Below are positions 1 through 8,969 of a stretch of 64,000 nt of DNA, one piece after another. This DNA comes from Corallococcus sp. EGB (GTDB lineage: Bacteria > Myxococcota > Myxococcia > Myxococcales > Myxococcaceae), in the NCBI RefSeq assembly GCF_019968905.1, contig NZ_CP079946.1:496001-560000 (forward strand), written 5' to 3'. The position numbers and the translations under genes are program-made. The notes below the pieces were generated by a model. That model was not told the DNA's origin. It saw nothing but the letters and a program-made list of their open reading frames with translations, and ran no database searches. The number at the start of each line of letters is the position of its first letter. Within the stretch, counting starts at the first letter, position 1.

Positions 1-828
1 CGGCGATGGACCGGCCTGACTTGGGAGTCCATGGGAAGCTTCTTGGTTCCAACCTTGAATCAGGGGCGCATGAACTGGCTGCAAGTCAATGCAACGATAG
101 GGCAGGCTCCGGTCGTCGCCTGGATTGAAGATAGTTCGACTCAGTATCAAATGGTTTTCCGCCAATGGAACGGGACAGGATGGGAGTCACGAATAGCGCC
201 ACTCCCTCTGCAGAAGGAGCGGCGGCTATTTAGCTATGACTATACGTCCTTCGAGTTGGATGCGATGGGGAAGCCTGTTGTTGTATATAGTGAGTGGCAA
301 TCGAGTGCGTATGTGGGGCGGGTTTGGCGGTGGTCAGGGGGCGCATGGGAAGATATTTCGCCAAACACCAAAGATGTTGTGTGGGTTCATGCCATTGATG
401 CCAGCGGTGATGTGCTTGTGGGGGTGAGGACCCTTGTGGGTGGCGTCTGGCGAACGATGGTCAAGAAATATGTTGGTGGTGGTTGGTTGTCCTTGGGAGA
501 GCCCCTTGAGAGCATCCCGGGCGGTAATGATGAGATACCTGTCGAGTCCATCGCCTTGGACTCACAAGGTCGGCCAGTGGTGTTCATCAGCGAGTTGCTA
601 TCGGATTCTGATCCGCTTTCTCGTGTAGGTCAGGCGTGGCGATGGAATGGAAGCCGCTGGGAAGCCATAGGAGGTGTCCTCACTGCGCTCCCAGGCAAGT
701 TCATCCACGGACGCCCGTCCTTCGCGTTGACGGCTGACGATGTGCCTATCGTTGCGTGGACGGAGCAGTTTTATCCTGCCGAATCCCATGTTTTTTCGGC
801 CATTCACGTCTTCCGCCCCAACGACTGA
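1..828 (+). CDS. Partial WxG-repeat (beta-propeller-like) protein, 3' end
   Basis: The frame is open to the first base of the window, so the N-terminus lies upstream; the Met at 31 is internal to repetitive sequence and is not a convincing start. The visible part (about 275 residues) repeats a pattern of PVVAW/PVVVYSEW-type strands followed by 'RxWxGxxWE' turns, roughly every 50-60 residues, as in propeller-like proteins made of tandem beta-sheets. No catalytic motif is visible and the function is unknown. Base composition is visibly poorer in GC than the downstream genes (codons such as gat, aat and tat are common), which fits an accessory or acquired gene. It ends 200 bp before a response regulator gene and shows no operon link to it. 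Confidence 0.7.
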   Translation, partial: RRWTGLTWESMGSFLVPTLNQGRMNWLQVNATIGQAPVVAWIEDSSTQYQMVFRQWNGTGWESRIAPLPLQKERRLFSYDYTSFELDAMGKPVVVYSEWQSSAYVGRVWRWSGGAWEDISPNTKDVVWVHAIDASGDVLVGVRTLVGGVWRTMVKKYVGGGWLSLGEPLESIPGGNDEIPVESIALDSQGRPVVFISELLSDSDPLSRVGQAWRWNGSRWEAIGGVLTALPGKFIHGRPSFALTADDVPIVAWTEQFYPAESHVFSAIHVFRPND

Positions 829-1030
829 AACCGGCACACCTGGGGGCGGATGTAGCCCCCACCCCCAGTCCCTCCGCGCACCTACACTGTCGTCCGCTGT
901 GCCCCTGTCGCACAGCGGACACAGGACCTACCCTGGAAGCCGTCCAGGGAAATCTGGCGAGAACGGGCGCTTTTTGCTGGACGTGCTTAGATTCACTCCG
1001 CCCCTCCCGTGCATGCGAGGCCTCTGCTCC

Positions 1031-1498
1031 ATGAAGAACGCGGTCCTGACATCTCCAGAGGGTGAGCCAACCGCGAGCGGTGGGCCCGCTCCCGTGAACT
1101 CCAAGCAGCGCGTCCTCGTCGTCGACGACTTCGACGACGCCCGCGAGATGTACGCCGAATACCTGGAATTCTGCGGGTTTGAGGTGGACACCGCCAAGAA
1201 CGGCCTGGAGGCCGTGGAGAAGGCCCAGGAGGGTGAGCCGGACATCATCCTCATGGACCTGTCCCTCCCCGTCATGGATGGCTGGGAGGCGACGCGGCGC
1301 ATCAAGCAGGACACCCGCACCCGCGACATCCCCGTGATGGCCCTCACCGGCCACGTGCTCGCCGGCAACGCCGAGCACGCCCTGTCCGTGGGCGCCGACG
1401 AGTTCGTCGCCAAGCCCTGCCTGCCCCAGGACCTGGAGAACAAGATCCGCAACATGCTCAAACCCAGCAAGGCGAAGCCGCGCTCGGGTCAGGAGTAA
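1031..1498 (+). CDS. Single-domain response regulator (CheY-like receiver)
   Basis: A 155-residue protein consisting of a flexible N-terminal tail (about 25 residues) and one receiver domain. The acidic pair is D32-D33, the phospho-acceptor is D76 in 'ILMDLSLPVMDG', the switch Thr is T106 and the conserved Lys is K128 in 'AKPC'. There is no output domain, so it should act by protein contact, as in phosphorelays or with a partner kinase. The frame is open further upstream, but the ATG at 1031 is the first start that leaves only a short tail; the in-frame GTG at 1094 is an alternative. It is followed 119 bp later by a kinase gene on the same strand. No histidine kinase is adjacent, so its partner cannot be inferred. 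Confidence 0.85.
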   Translation: MKNAVLTSPEGEPTASGGPAPVNSKQRVLVVDDFDDAREMYAEYLEFCGFEVDTAKNGLEAVEKAQEGEPDIILMDLSLPVMDGWEATRRIKQDTRTRDIPVMALTGHVLAGNAEHALSVGADEFVAKPCLPQDLENKIRNMLKPSKAKPRSGQE

Positions 1499-1617
1499 CC
1501 CAGGCTGTGGCCCGGCAGTGTCCAGGGGTGGACACTCGGGTGCGGCACCCTGCGCCGGGTGGGGCTCCCGCGGGCCCCCGGGTTGACCCCTGGACGCGGG
1601 AAACGTAGGCAATCCTG

Positions 1618-4600
1618 GTGGGCTCTCCCGCCTCGTCCCCTCCACCCGACGCGTGGACTCCTCCCGAGGAGTTCGATGAGTACCGCATCGTGCGGCCGCT
1701 CGGACGGGGGCGTACGGGCCGGGTGTACCTGGCGCACGACACGCTCCTGGAGCGCCCGGTCGCGGTGAAGTTCATCCCGGCGCTGGGCTCCAACGCGCTG
1801 GCGCGCTTCCTGGTGGAGGCCCGCGCCGCGGCCCGCATCCAGCACCCCAACGTCGTCACCTTGTACCGGGTGGGACAGCTGGAGGAGCAGCCGTACCTCA
1901 TCTCGGAGTTCATCCGGGGCGTCAGCCTGGATCGGCTGGCCCGGCCGGTGCCCTGGGAGCGCGCGCTGGGCATCGGGCGGGACCTGGCCCGGGGGCTGGG
2001 CGCCGCGCACCGCCGGGGCGTGCTCCACCGCGACATCAAGCCGGGCAACGCCGTCCTCACGGAGAGCGGCGAGGTGAAGCTGCTCGACTTCGGTCTGGCC
2101 AAGCTGCTCGACCGCGCCGAGGCCGGCGAGCCCGCTCCGGCGCGCGCGCCGCTGCCGCCGCCGGAGCTGCCCTCGGACTGGGACCCCGAGTCCAGCCCCG
2201 CCCTGGGGGCGCGCTCGCTGGATGGCGTCTTCCTGCCCTCGCTGCCGCGCGGCGCGCTGGTGGGCACGCCCTACTACATGTCCCCGGAGGCCTGGGCCGG
2301 CGAGGAGCTCACCGCCCGCAGCGACGTGTACTCGCTGGGCGTCGTGCTCTACGAGCTGTGCGCGGGCAGGGGCCCCTTCCGCGACGTGCCCTGGCGCGAG
2401 CTGTCCGAGGCTGTGCGCACCCGCGACGTGCGCCCCCTCCTGGAGGTGGCCCCGTCGGTGGACCCGGGCTTCGCCGCCGCCATCGACAAGTGCCTCCAGC
2501 GAGATCCGGCCCAGCGCCACGCGTCCGCCGCGCAGCTGCTCGACGCGCTGGAGGCGCTCACGCGCGAGGAGACGCCGACCGCCGTTCCGGAAGGCAATCC
2601 GTACCGCGGCCTCCAGGCCTTCGAGGCCGAGCACCGCGCCCTCTTCTTTGGCCGACGCCGAGAGCAGCGCGCCGTGCTGGAGCGGCTCAAGGCGGAGGCC
2701 TTCCTGCTGATGACGGGCGACTCCGGCGTGGGCAAGTCGTCCCTGTGCCTCGCGGGCATCCTCCCCGCCGTGGCGGACGGCGCGCTGGAGGACGGCCGGC
2801 GCTGGCGCACCGTGCGGCTGGTGCCCGGGCGCAGGCCCGTGTCCGCGCTGGCCGTGGCGCTCGCGCCGGTGCTGGAGGTGGACGAGGCGCCGCTCGCGGA
2901 GACGCTGCGCCAGGACCCCACGTCGCTCGGCCGCCGGCTGCGCGCGAAGCTGGGCACGCAGGGCGGGCTGCTCGTCTACATGGACCAGCTGGAGGAGCTG
3001 GTCACGCTGTCCCCGCCGGAGGAGGCCGCGCTCGCGGGCGCCGCGCTGGGGTCGCTCACGGAGGCCGCGGGGGGCTTGAGGCTGCTCGCCACCGGCCGCA
3101 GCGACTTCCTCACCCGCCTCACCGCCGTGCCCGGCCTGGGCCCGGAGGTGCCGCACGCGCTGTACCTCCTGCGCGCGCTCACCCCGGAGGAGACGCGCGA
3201 GGCCATCGTCGGCCCCGCCCGCGTGAAGGGCGTGCGCTTCGAGTCCGAGGCCGTGGTGGACGCGCTCGTCGCCTCCACGGCGGCGTCCGACGGCGGCCTG
3301 CCGCTGCTCCAGTTCGCGCTCGCGGAGCTGTGGGACGCGCGCGACGAGTCCCGGGGCGTGATGACCCAGGCGGCGCTGGACTCGCTGGGCGGTGTGTCCG
3401 GCGCGCTCGCCCGGCATGCCGACGCCGCGGTGGCGCGGCTGCTGCCGGATCAGCGCTCGGCGGCGCGCGGGGTGATGCTGCGCCTGGTGACGGCGGACGG
3501 CACCCGCGCTCGCAAGACGGACCGCGAGCTCGTGGGCGACGACCCCCGCTACCGCGCCGCGCTCGAGGCCCTGGTGCGCGCGCGCCTGCTCGTGGCCCGC
3601 GAAGGGGAGGGCGGCACCGCGTACGAGCTGGCCCACGAGGCGCTGCTCACCGGGTGGGCCACGCTGGCGCGCTGGCTGGTGGAGGCGGGCGAGCGCCGCG
3701 AGGTGCAGGCCCGGCTGGAGGCCGCCGCCGCGCAGTGGGAGCGCCTGGGCCACGCGCGCGAGTCGCTCTGGGGCCCGCGCCAGTTGGCGGAGACCGCGCT
3801 CCTGGAGCCCTCCGAGCTCACCCAGCGCGAGCAGTCCTTCCTCAGCACCTCGCGCCGCACCGGGGTGCGCAGCCGCCGGCTGAAGGTGGGCCTGGCGCTG
3901 GGCTTCCTCGCGTCGCTGGGGCTCGTGTACGCGGGCCTCCAGTGGCGCGACCGCCGCATCCTCGACGCGCGCGTGCGCGGCGAGCTGGCCGCGGCGGGGC
4001 TGGAGCTGGACTCCGTGCGCCATGAACGCGACGCGCTCCAGGCCGAGCGCGCGGAGGCCTTCCAGCTCTACGACACCGGCCACAAGGCGGACGGCGACCG
4101 GAGCTGGGCGAAGGTGGCTGGACACGCCGGACAGCTGTCCCACCACTTCGACGCCGTGGCGGACCGGCTGGAGCGCGCGCTGGCGCTGGCCCCCACCCGC
4201 ACCGACGTGCGCGACGCGCTGGCGGACTTCCTCTACGAGCGCGCCCTGTGGGCCGAAAGCGAGCGTGAGCCCGTGCTGCCCGCGCTGCTCCAGCGCCTGC
4301 GCCTCTACGACACCGACGGCGTGCGCTGGAGCCGCTGGAACATGCCCGCGCACCTGACCCTCCAGGTGGACGCGCCCGGGGCCTCCGCGGAGCTGCGCCC
4401 CGTGTCGCGCGAGGCCACGGGGCCGGAGGCCGTGGGCGAGCCCCTGCCTTCCCCGGGCGCGCTCCCGTGGACCGGCCTCAGCGTGCCTCCGGGAGGCTAC
4501 CAGCTCACCGTGCGCGCCCCGGGCTACGAGGAGTCGGTGCAGCCGCTGCTCCTGACGCGCGGGGAGTCGCGGCACGTCGTCCTGCCGCTCGTCCGAGCAG

Positions 4601-5433
4601 GGGCGCTCCCGCCGGGGTTCGTGTACGTGCCTCCGGGGGACGTGCGCTTCGGCAGCGCCGCCGAGTCCAGCGTGCGCGACTTCTTCAACGCCACCCCGCT
4701 GCACACGGTGCCCGTGCAGGGCTTCCTCATCGCCCGCCACGAGACGACGTACGCGGACTGGCTCCAATTCCTCGCGGCCCTGTCCCCGGAGCAGCGCGCC
4801 GCGCGCCAGCCCCGCGTGGGCACGGGCGGCTACGCCGGTGGCCTGGCGCTGGAGCCGGACGGCACCGGCTGGCGGCTGCGCTTCCAACCCGGCGGCGTGC
4901 GCTACACGGCGCGGACGGGCGAGCCCGTGCGGTACGCCCGGCGCTCGCAGCGCACGGAGCAGGACTGGCGCCAGTTCCCCGTCAGCGGCATCAGCTTCGC
5001 GGACGCGGAGGCCTACGTGACGTGGCTGTCCACGTCCGGCCGGGTGCCGGGGGCGCGGCTGTGCTCGGAGCTGGAGTGGGAGCGCGCCGCGCGCGGCGTG
5101 GACGGCCGCGAGTACCCCCACGGCAACCGGCTGGGCGCGGACGAAGCCAACGTGGACATCACCTACGGCAAGGACCCCGGCGGCTTCGGCCCGGACGTCG
5201 TGGGCAGCCACCCCGCGTCCCGCAGCCCCTTCGGCGCGGACGACATGGCCGGCAACGTGTGGGAGTGGACCCGCTCGTGGCTGGAGCCCGGCCGGCCCGT
5301 GGCCCGCGGGGGCAGCTTCACCTTCAACGTGACGAGCGCGCGGTCCTCCAACCGCGAGCTGCCCGAGGCCTCACTGCGCGACGTCACCGTGGGCCTGCGC
5401 GTCTGCGCGGACGCGCCCGTGACCGGCGGTTGA
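1618..5433 (+). CDS. Ser/Thr protein kinase fused to STAND-like NTPase and FGE-sulfatase domain
   Basis: A 1,271-residue multidomain signalling protein starting at GTG 1618. Residues about 22-305 are a Hanks-type kinase: glycine loop LGRGRTGRV (28-36), Lys51 in VAVKF, catalytic HRD (137-139) with K141 and N144, and DFG (157-159). All catalytic residues are present. From about 325 follows a novel-STAND NTPase-like domain opening with 'NPYRGLQAF' and a Walker A GDSGVGKSS (367-375). A membrane segment (about 758-775) and an alpha-helical stretch come next, then a PEGA-like strand region. From about 1000 to 1265 there is a formylglycine-generating-enzyme/sulfatase-modifying fold ('FVYVPPGDVRFG', 'GNVWEWTRSWL', 'RGGSF', 'GLRVC'). 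Kinase and STAND parts should be cytoplasmic and the FGE part periplasmic. The FGE domain may be structural or binding only. Substrates are unknown. Confidence 0.88.
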   Translation: MGSPASSPPPDAWTPPEEFDEYRIVRPLGRGRTGRVYLAHDTLLERPVAVKFIPALGSNALARFLVEARAAARIQHPNVVTLYRVGQLEEQPYLISEFIRGVSLDRLARPVPWERALGIGRDLARGLGAAHRRGVLHRDIKPGNAVLTESGEVKLLDFGLAKLLDRAEAGEPAPARAPLPPPELPSDWDPESSPALGARSLDGVFLPSLPRGALVGTPYYMSPEAWAGEELTARSDVYSLGVVLYELCAGRGPFRDVPWRELSEAVRTRDVRPLLEVAPSVDPGFAAAIDKCLQRDPAQRHASAAQLLDALEALTREETPTAVPEGNPYRGLQAFEAEHRALFFGRRREQRAVLERLKAEAFLLMTGDSGVGKSSLCLAGILPAVADGALEDGRRWRTVRLVPGRRPVSALAVALAPVLEVDEAPLAETLRQDPTSLGRRLRAKLGTQGGLLVYMDQLEELVTLSPPEEAALAGAALGSLTEAAGGLRLLATGRSDFLTRLTAVPGLGPEVPHALYLLRALTPEETREAIVGPARVKGVRFESEAVVDALVASTAASDGGLPLLQFALAELWDARDESRGVMTQAALDSLGGVSGALARHADAAVARLLPDQRSAARGVMLRLVTADGTRARKTDRELVGDDPRYRAALEALVRARLLVAREGEGGTAYELAHEALLTGWATLARWLVEAGERREVQARLEAAAAQWERLGHARESLWGPRQLAETALLEPSELTQREQSFLSTSRRTGVRSRRLKVGLALGFLASLGLVYAGLQWRDRRILDARVRGELAAAGLELDSVRHERDALQAERAEAFQLYDTGHKADGDRSWAKVAGHAGQLSHHFDAVADRLERALALAPTRTDVRDALADFLYERALWAESEREPVLPALLQRLRLYDTDGVRWSRWNMPAHLTLQVDAPGASAELRPVSREATGPEAVGEPLPSPGALPWTGLSVPPGGYQLTVRAPGYEESVQPLLLTRGESRHVVLPLVRAGALPPGFVYVPPGDVRFGSAAESSVRDFFNATPLHTVPVQGFLIARHETTYADWLQFLAALSPEQRAARQPRVGTGGYAGGLALEPDGTGWRLRFQPGGVRYTARTGEPVRYARRSQRTEQDWRQFPVSGISFADAEAYVTWLSTSGRVPGARLCSELEWERAARGVDGREYPHGNRLGADEANVDITYGKDPGGFGPDVVGSHPASRSPFGADDMAGNVWEWTRSWLEPGRPVARGGSFTFNVTSARSSNRELPEASLRDVTVGLRVCADAPVTGG

Positions 5434-5619
5434 GCACCACCGGACACTGAAACCCCCGGGAACCGCTGGCCTCGCCCTGGGGGCCCTCCCAACTGGAAGC
5501 CACTGGACGCTGCAAGTGCCCGGACGGGCCTGTCGCGGTTGCCGCTCCCACCCCCCGGACAGACCTTGTGCCGGGTAACGCGGTGCGGGTCGGGGTCGGG
5601 GCAGGGAAGGGGCATCCAG

Positions 5620-6588
5620 ATGAGGACGTTGCAGCGAGTGGTCGCGGCGTGTCTCGCCGTCGTGGCGGTGGGCTGTGGCACGGAATCGTCGGAGCCCGAG
5701 GCTCCCTCCCTGCGCACGCAGGTGGCGGAGCTCGTGTCTCCCAATGGGCGCAACCTCAATGGACGCAACCTCAACGGCCGCAACCTGAACAACAGCGAGC
5801 TGGGCGGCATGCTGGTGTCCGTGGCGTACGCGGGCGCGCACTCCGCCTTCGGCAGGCCGCTGACCAATGTGCGGCTGCAGGGCTCGGCCTTCGAGGGCAC
5901 GGAAGGCACCACCCCCGTGTCGGGCGAGGCCTTCGTCGGGGCGCGCTTCGTCGGCAAGCTGGGCGACGGAAGCACCCTGCCGCTGCGCGTGGACAGCATC
6001 ACCCAGGGCAGCGGCGCCGACAGCGACCTGTGGTCCTACCAGGTCTCCTACCAGGGCTCCGACGGCAGCTGGCGCCCCGTGTGCCAGGACGCCAACGGCG
6101 GGGCGCTCTCCGCCATCGCCGTGGCCGGCCGCTGGAACTACCTCCAGGGGGTCGCGGGGGGCGGCGAGAAGATTGAAGACGCCACCGCCTTCACCTTCGC
6201 CTGCGAGGGCGCCGCCATCGCGAAGTGCATGCACTTCGGCTACAAGCCCTGGGCCACCGCCGCCAACGGCGAGAGCCTCGCGGGCCACCACCAGGCCTGC
6301 ACCCGCATGGTGCGCGCGGACTTCTGCGGCGACGGCGCGTCGCACACCGTGGACGGCCAGTGGGTCAACCTCTACGACGGCGTGGGCGTCCAGGCGGACA
6401 CCGAGTCCTGGAGCGTGGAGGCCGAGTGGAACGAGTCCGGCGCGCGCTGCTTCACCTCGGAGACCCGCGCCCACGCGCCCGTGACGTGCTCGGGCCTCAA
6501 CCCCATCCCCGACTGTGGTGACACCAGCCACTTCGAGTCCGGCACCCGCCTCATCAGCGAGTCGCCCTACGGGGCCGGCGGCCTGTAG
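5620..6588 (+). CDS. ADYC-domain lipoprotein with NGRxL repeats
   Basis: A 322-residue predicted lipoprotein. ATG 5620 is preceded by a purine-rich GGGAAGGGG about 8 bases upstream and gives a proper signal peptide ending in a lipobox with Cys19 (AVVAVGC); the open frame extends upstream without a signal sequence. Residues 42-58 hold three tandem NGRNL repeats, pentapeptide-like. The C-terminal half has the cysteine-rich signature of the ADYC family (MVRADFCGDG, with A-D-F-C at 233-236), followed by conserved Cys residues at the end (GARCF, VTCSG). Families of this type are common in myxobacteria and have no known function. A location anchored in the outer membrane or periplasm is inferred from the lipobox only. 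Confidence 0.75.
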   Translation: MRTLQRVVAACLAVVAVGCGTESSEPEAPSLRTQVAELVSPNGRNLNGRNLNGRNLNNSELGGMLVSVAYAGAHSAFGRPLTNVRLQGSAFEGTEGTTPVSGEAFVGARFVGKLGDGSTLPLRVDSITQGSGADSDLWSYQVSYQGSDGSWRPVCQDANGGALSAIAVAGRWNYLQGVAGGGEKIEDATAFTFACEGAAIAKCMHFGYKPWATAANGESLAGHHQACTRMVRADFCGDGASHTVDGQWVNLYDGVGVQADTESWSVEAEWNESGARCFTSETRAHAPVTCSGLNPIPDCGDTSHFESGTRLISESPYGAGGL

Positions 6589-6615
6589 CCTGACAGGTTA
6601 CAGCAATCCCAGACT

Positions 6616-6634
6616 TGTAACTGATTACGTTACA
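6616..6634. promoter_or_regulatory. Operator-like palindrome in AT-rich intergenic DNA
   Basis: The intergenic stretch 6589-6844 starts with about 80 bp of unusually AT-rich DNA. Within it TGTAAC and GTTACA form a perfect 6-bp inverted repeat separated by 7 bp, and a third half-site (GGTTACAG) lies at 6596-6603. This looks like a dimeric regulator site for the downstream lipoprotein gene at 6845. No clear sigma-70 pair at proper spacing could be assigned, and the regulator is unknown. Confidence 0.35.
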
Positions 6635-6844
6635 ATATCTGGAAGTCGATAAAAGTCAGTGTTTCGTGTTATGAGAGCGCACCGTTCGCCTCCGCGTCGC
6701 AAGGACCGGAGGGGGATGGGGCGCTTTCCGCATTCACGGTGGGGGACGGGCCCGGGGGGGCCGGGAGCCCGCGCACGGTGAAGGGAGGGTGCCCCATCGC
6801 GAGGCTGTCGTCGCGGTCACCCCCGTCGTGAGTGGAGCACACCC

Positions 6845-8731
6845 ATGAAGCCCGTGCTGTCTTCGCTGTGGATGCATTCCCGGAGGCGTCTGCCGTTCGC
6901 GCTGCTGGCCTCGTCGCTGGCGGTGGGCTGTGGCCAGCCCGCTGAACCGTCCGAAGCCCCAGCGCCTTCCGCGCCCCAGGCGGAGTCCGCCGCCCGGGCC
7001 GTGGAGCCGTCCGGCAACCTGGAGGCGGCGCTGAACACGGCGGCGAACGAGGAGGAGGACGCGATCCCCGAGCGCCCGGTGGTGGAGTCCCTGTTCGCCA
7101 TCCCGCAGGGCCCGGCCAGCAACGCCACGGCGGCCGTGTTCGAGCTGAAGCTGGACGCGAAGCGCGAGCAGAACGAGCAGTTCCGCGGCAAGACGCTGAC
7201 GATGCTGGACGGCACCCAGCAGCTGCTCTTCCGCGACGACGGACAGGGCGGTGACGAGGTGGCGGGGGACCTGCTCTTCGTCGCCACCGGCACCTTCGAC
7301 TTCGTGGCGCTCCAGGCGGAGCAGCAGCGCATCGCGCAGGCGCAGTCCCAGTCGCAGGAGCCGCTGACGACGGCGGTGTTCGAGGGCCGCGAGCTGGTGC
7401 GCACCGTCCCGGTGGCGGCGCTGTCCACCCAGTTCCCGGTGGGCCAGCGCGTGCCCATCCGCCCCATTGGCCTGGCGACGCTGGTGGATCCGGCGCGCTC
7501 GCTCATCATCCGTGCGCCGTCCGTGGTGAATGACCTGGGCCGCACGTGGGACCCGTGCACCAATGCGGGCAACCCGAACGGCAAGTGGACGTTCAACTAC
7601 CTGATGACGGAGATGGCCAACCAGCCGTTCACCGGCGTGGCTCCGTCCACCTTCGTGCGCGAGTGGCTGCGGCAGTGGGAGGCCGCGAAGACCGTCAACG
7701 GCTTCACCACCCCGCCGCGCACCAGCATCGTGACCAAGCTCATCAACCCGTGGCCGAAGGTGGGCGGCGCGCTGGACCTGGCGAAGTCGCCCTTCAAGCT
7801 GGTGGCCATCGTCAACCGGCTGGACCTGGCGGGCAACAACCCTGCGTACGGCAGCGGGCGCGCGGGCGAGGGGCGCTTCATCTTCGCCGCCACCGAGGGC
7901 ACGGGCTCCGCGTGCCACACGGTGCCCTTCCTGGTCATCCTGGAGTACGGGGTGGACAAGAACGACTGCGTGTCCATCAAGACGTACGCGCAGCAGTGGC
8001 AGGCCCTGTCGTCGATGACGCTGGGCAGCGCCACGTACAACGCGGCGCTGGAGAACCTCACCGAGCAGTTCGCGAAGCGCGACCTGTCCCCGCGCAAGCC
8101 CAACCGCAGCTCCATCAACCAGGTGCGCACCAACGAGAACTGGCTGCAGACGTCGCCCTGGGAGCTGAGGGAGTTCCGCCTCTGGAACAGCTCCATCAAC
8201 CCGGCGTCGTTCGCCGCGCCGGGCCCGGTGCTGGGGCTGCTCAACAGCCACACCGTGGCCCAGACGCCGGACCGCGCGACGAAGAACACCCTGTTCCCGT
8301 CCTACGTGAACGCCAACGTGCCGCCCATCGTCGCGGTGCCGCCCACGTACACCGTCCCGCTCTCGTGGAGCACGGGCCCGTTCCGGGGCGGCCGCGCCAT
8401 CGTGACGTCGACCTTCGCCAGCCCCAGCAGCCCTCCGTTCTGGAGCCAGCCCGCGGCGACCATCCCCAACCGCCAGGCCCGCCATGTCTTCTCGCTCAAC
8501 ACCTGCGACGGCTGCCACGGTGATGAGATTGGAACGCCCTTCACCCACGTGAACCAGGCGGGCGGCCTGTCGCCCTTCCTGAGCGGCGTGCTCACCGTGC
8601 CGGACCGCGCGGACGGCGCGCCCACGCGCACCTTCAACGAGGTGCTCGGGCGCCAGACGTTCCTGGACCAGGTGGCGAACCAGAGCTGCCTGACGCTGTC
8701 GTTCCTCAGCTCCAGCGCGGCGGTCCACTAG
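6845..8731 (+). CDS. Lipoprotein with single CxxCH haem-binding motif
   Basis: A 628-residue protein with an N-terminal signal sequence and lipobox-like Cys ('AVGC' about residue 29), followed by a Pro/Ala/Glu-rich linker. The start ATG is preceded by GTGGAGCA. No fold was recognised in the main body. A single CDGCH motif at C554-H558 ('NTCDGCHGDE') near the C-terminus could bind c-type haem; no second motif is seen, and Met residues that could serve as a distal ligand are not obvious. It is flanked by an AT-rich promoter-like region upstream and a strong hairpin downstream, so it is probably monocistronic. It resembles large myxobacterial lipoproteins of unknown function; a redox role is inference from the motif alone. 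Confidence 0.65.
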   Translation: MKPVLSSLWMHSRRRLPFALLASSLAVGCGQPAEPSEAPAPSAPQAESAARAVEPSGNLEAALNTAANEEEDAIPERPVVESLFAIPQGPASNATAAVFELKLDAKREQNEQFRGKTLTMLDGTQQLLFRDDGQGGDEVAGDLLFVATGTFDFVALQAEQQRIAQAQSQSQEPLTTAVFEGRELVRTVPVAALSTQFPVGQRVPIRPIGLATLVDPARSLIIRAPSVVNDLGRTWDPCTNAGNPNGKWTFNYLMTEMANQPFTGVAPSTFVREWLRQWEAAKTVNGFTTPPRTSIVTKLINPWPKVGGALDLAKSPFKLVAIVNRLDLAGNNPAYGSGRAGEGRFIFAATEGTGSACHTVPFLVILEYGVDKNDCVSIKTYAQQWQALSSMTLGSATYNAALENLTEQFAKRDLSPRKPNRSSINQVRTNENWLQTSPWELREFRLWNSSINPASFAAPGPVLGLLNSHTVAQTPDRATKNTLFPSYVNANVPPIVAVPPTYTVPLSWSTGPFRGGRAIVTSTFASPSSPPFWSQPAATIPNRQARHVFSLNTCDGCHGDEIGTPFTHVNQAGGLSPFLSGVLTVPDRADGAPTRTFNEVLGRQTFLDQVANQSCLTLSFLSSSAAVH

Positions 8732-8755
8732 CTTCGTCGCGCATCGTCCCGGCAG

Positions 8756-8782
8756 CCTCCGTCCCCGCGCGTGGGGCGGAGG
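8756..8782 (+). terminator. Stem-loop after the CxxCH lipoprotein gene
   Basis: CCTCCGTCCCC and GGGGCGGAGG pair (one bulged T) around a 6-base GCGCGT loop, 25 bp after the stop codon at 8731. The stretch that follows (GTCGTCTTT) is moderately T-rich, so intrinsic termination is plausible. Confidence 0.5.
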
Positions 8783-8969
8783 CCGTCGTCTTTCAGGACG
8801 CCGTGGGCATGGCTCCCCGCCTGTCCGGGGGACGGGCCGGGCGTGCGTCCTGGATTCACGGCCAATACGGGGGCGACTTCCCCGGCCGGGGAGGCGGCAC
8901 CACGTTTACCCGGCTCCGGGGAGGCCCCCGGGTTGGACCTTGGGACTCCAGGGACCGGGGAGGCTGGCC

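Noticed and set aside
740..1030. Upstream extension of the response-regulator frame
   Set aside because: The extra about 97 residues are Pro/Ser/Arg-rich without homology-like features and overlap the end of the previous gene; ATG 1031 fits better.
1489..5211. Very long open frame on the minus strand opposite the kinase-STAND-FGE gene
   Set aside because: It is rich in Arg, Ala, Gly and His without domains and lies antisense to a gene with intact motifs; a GC-driven shadow.
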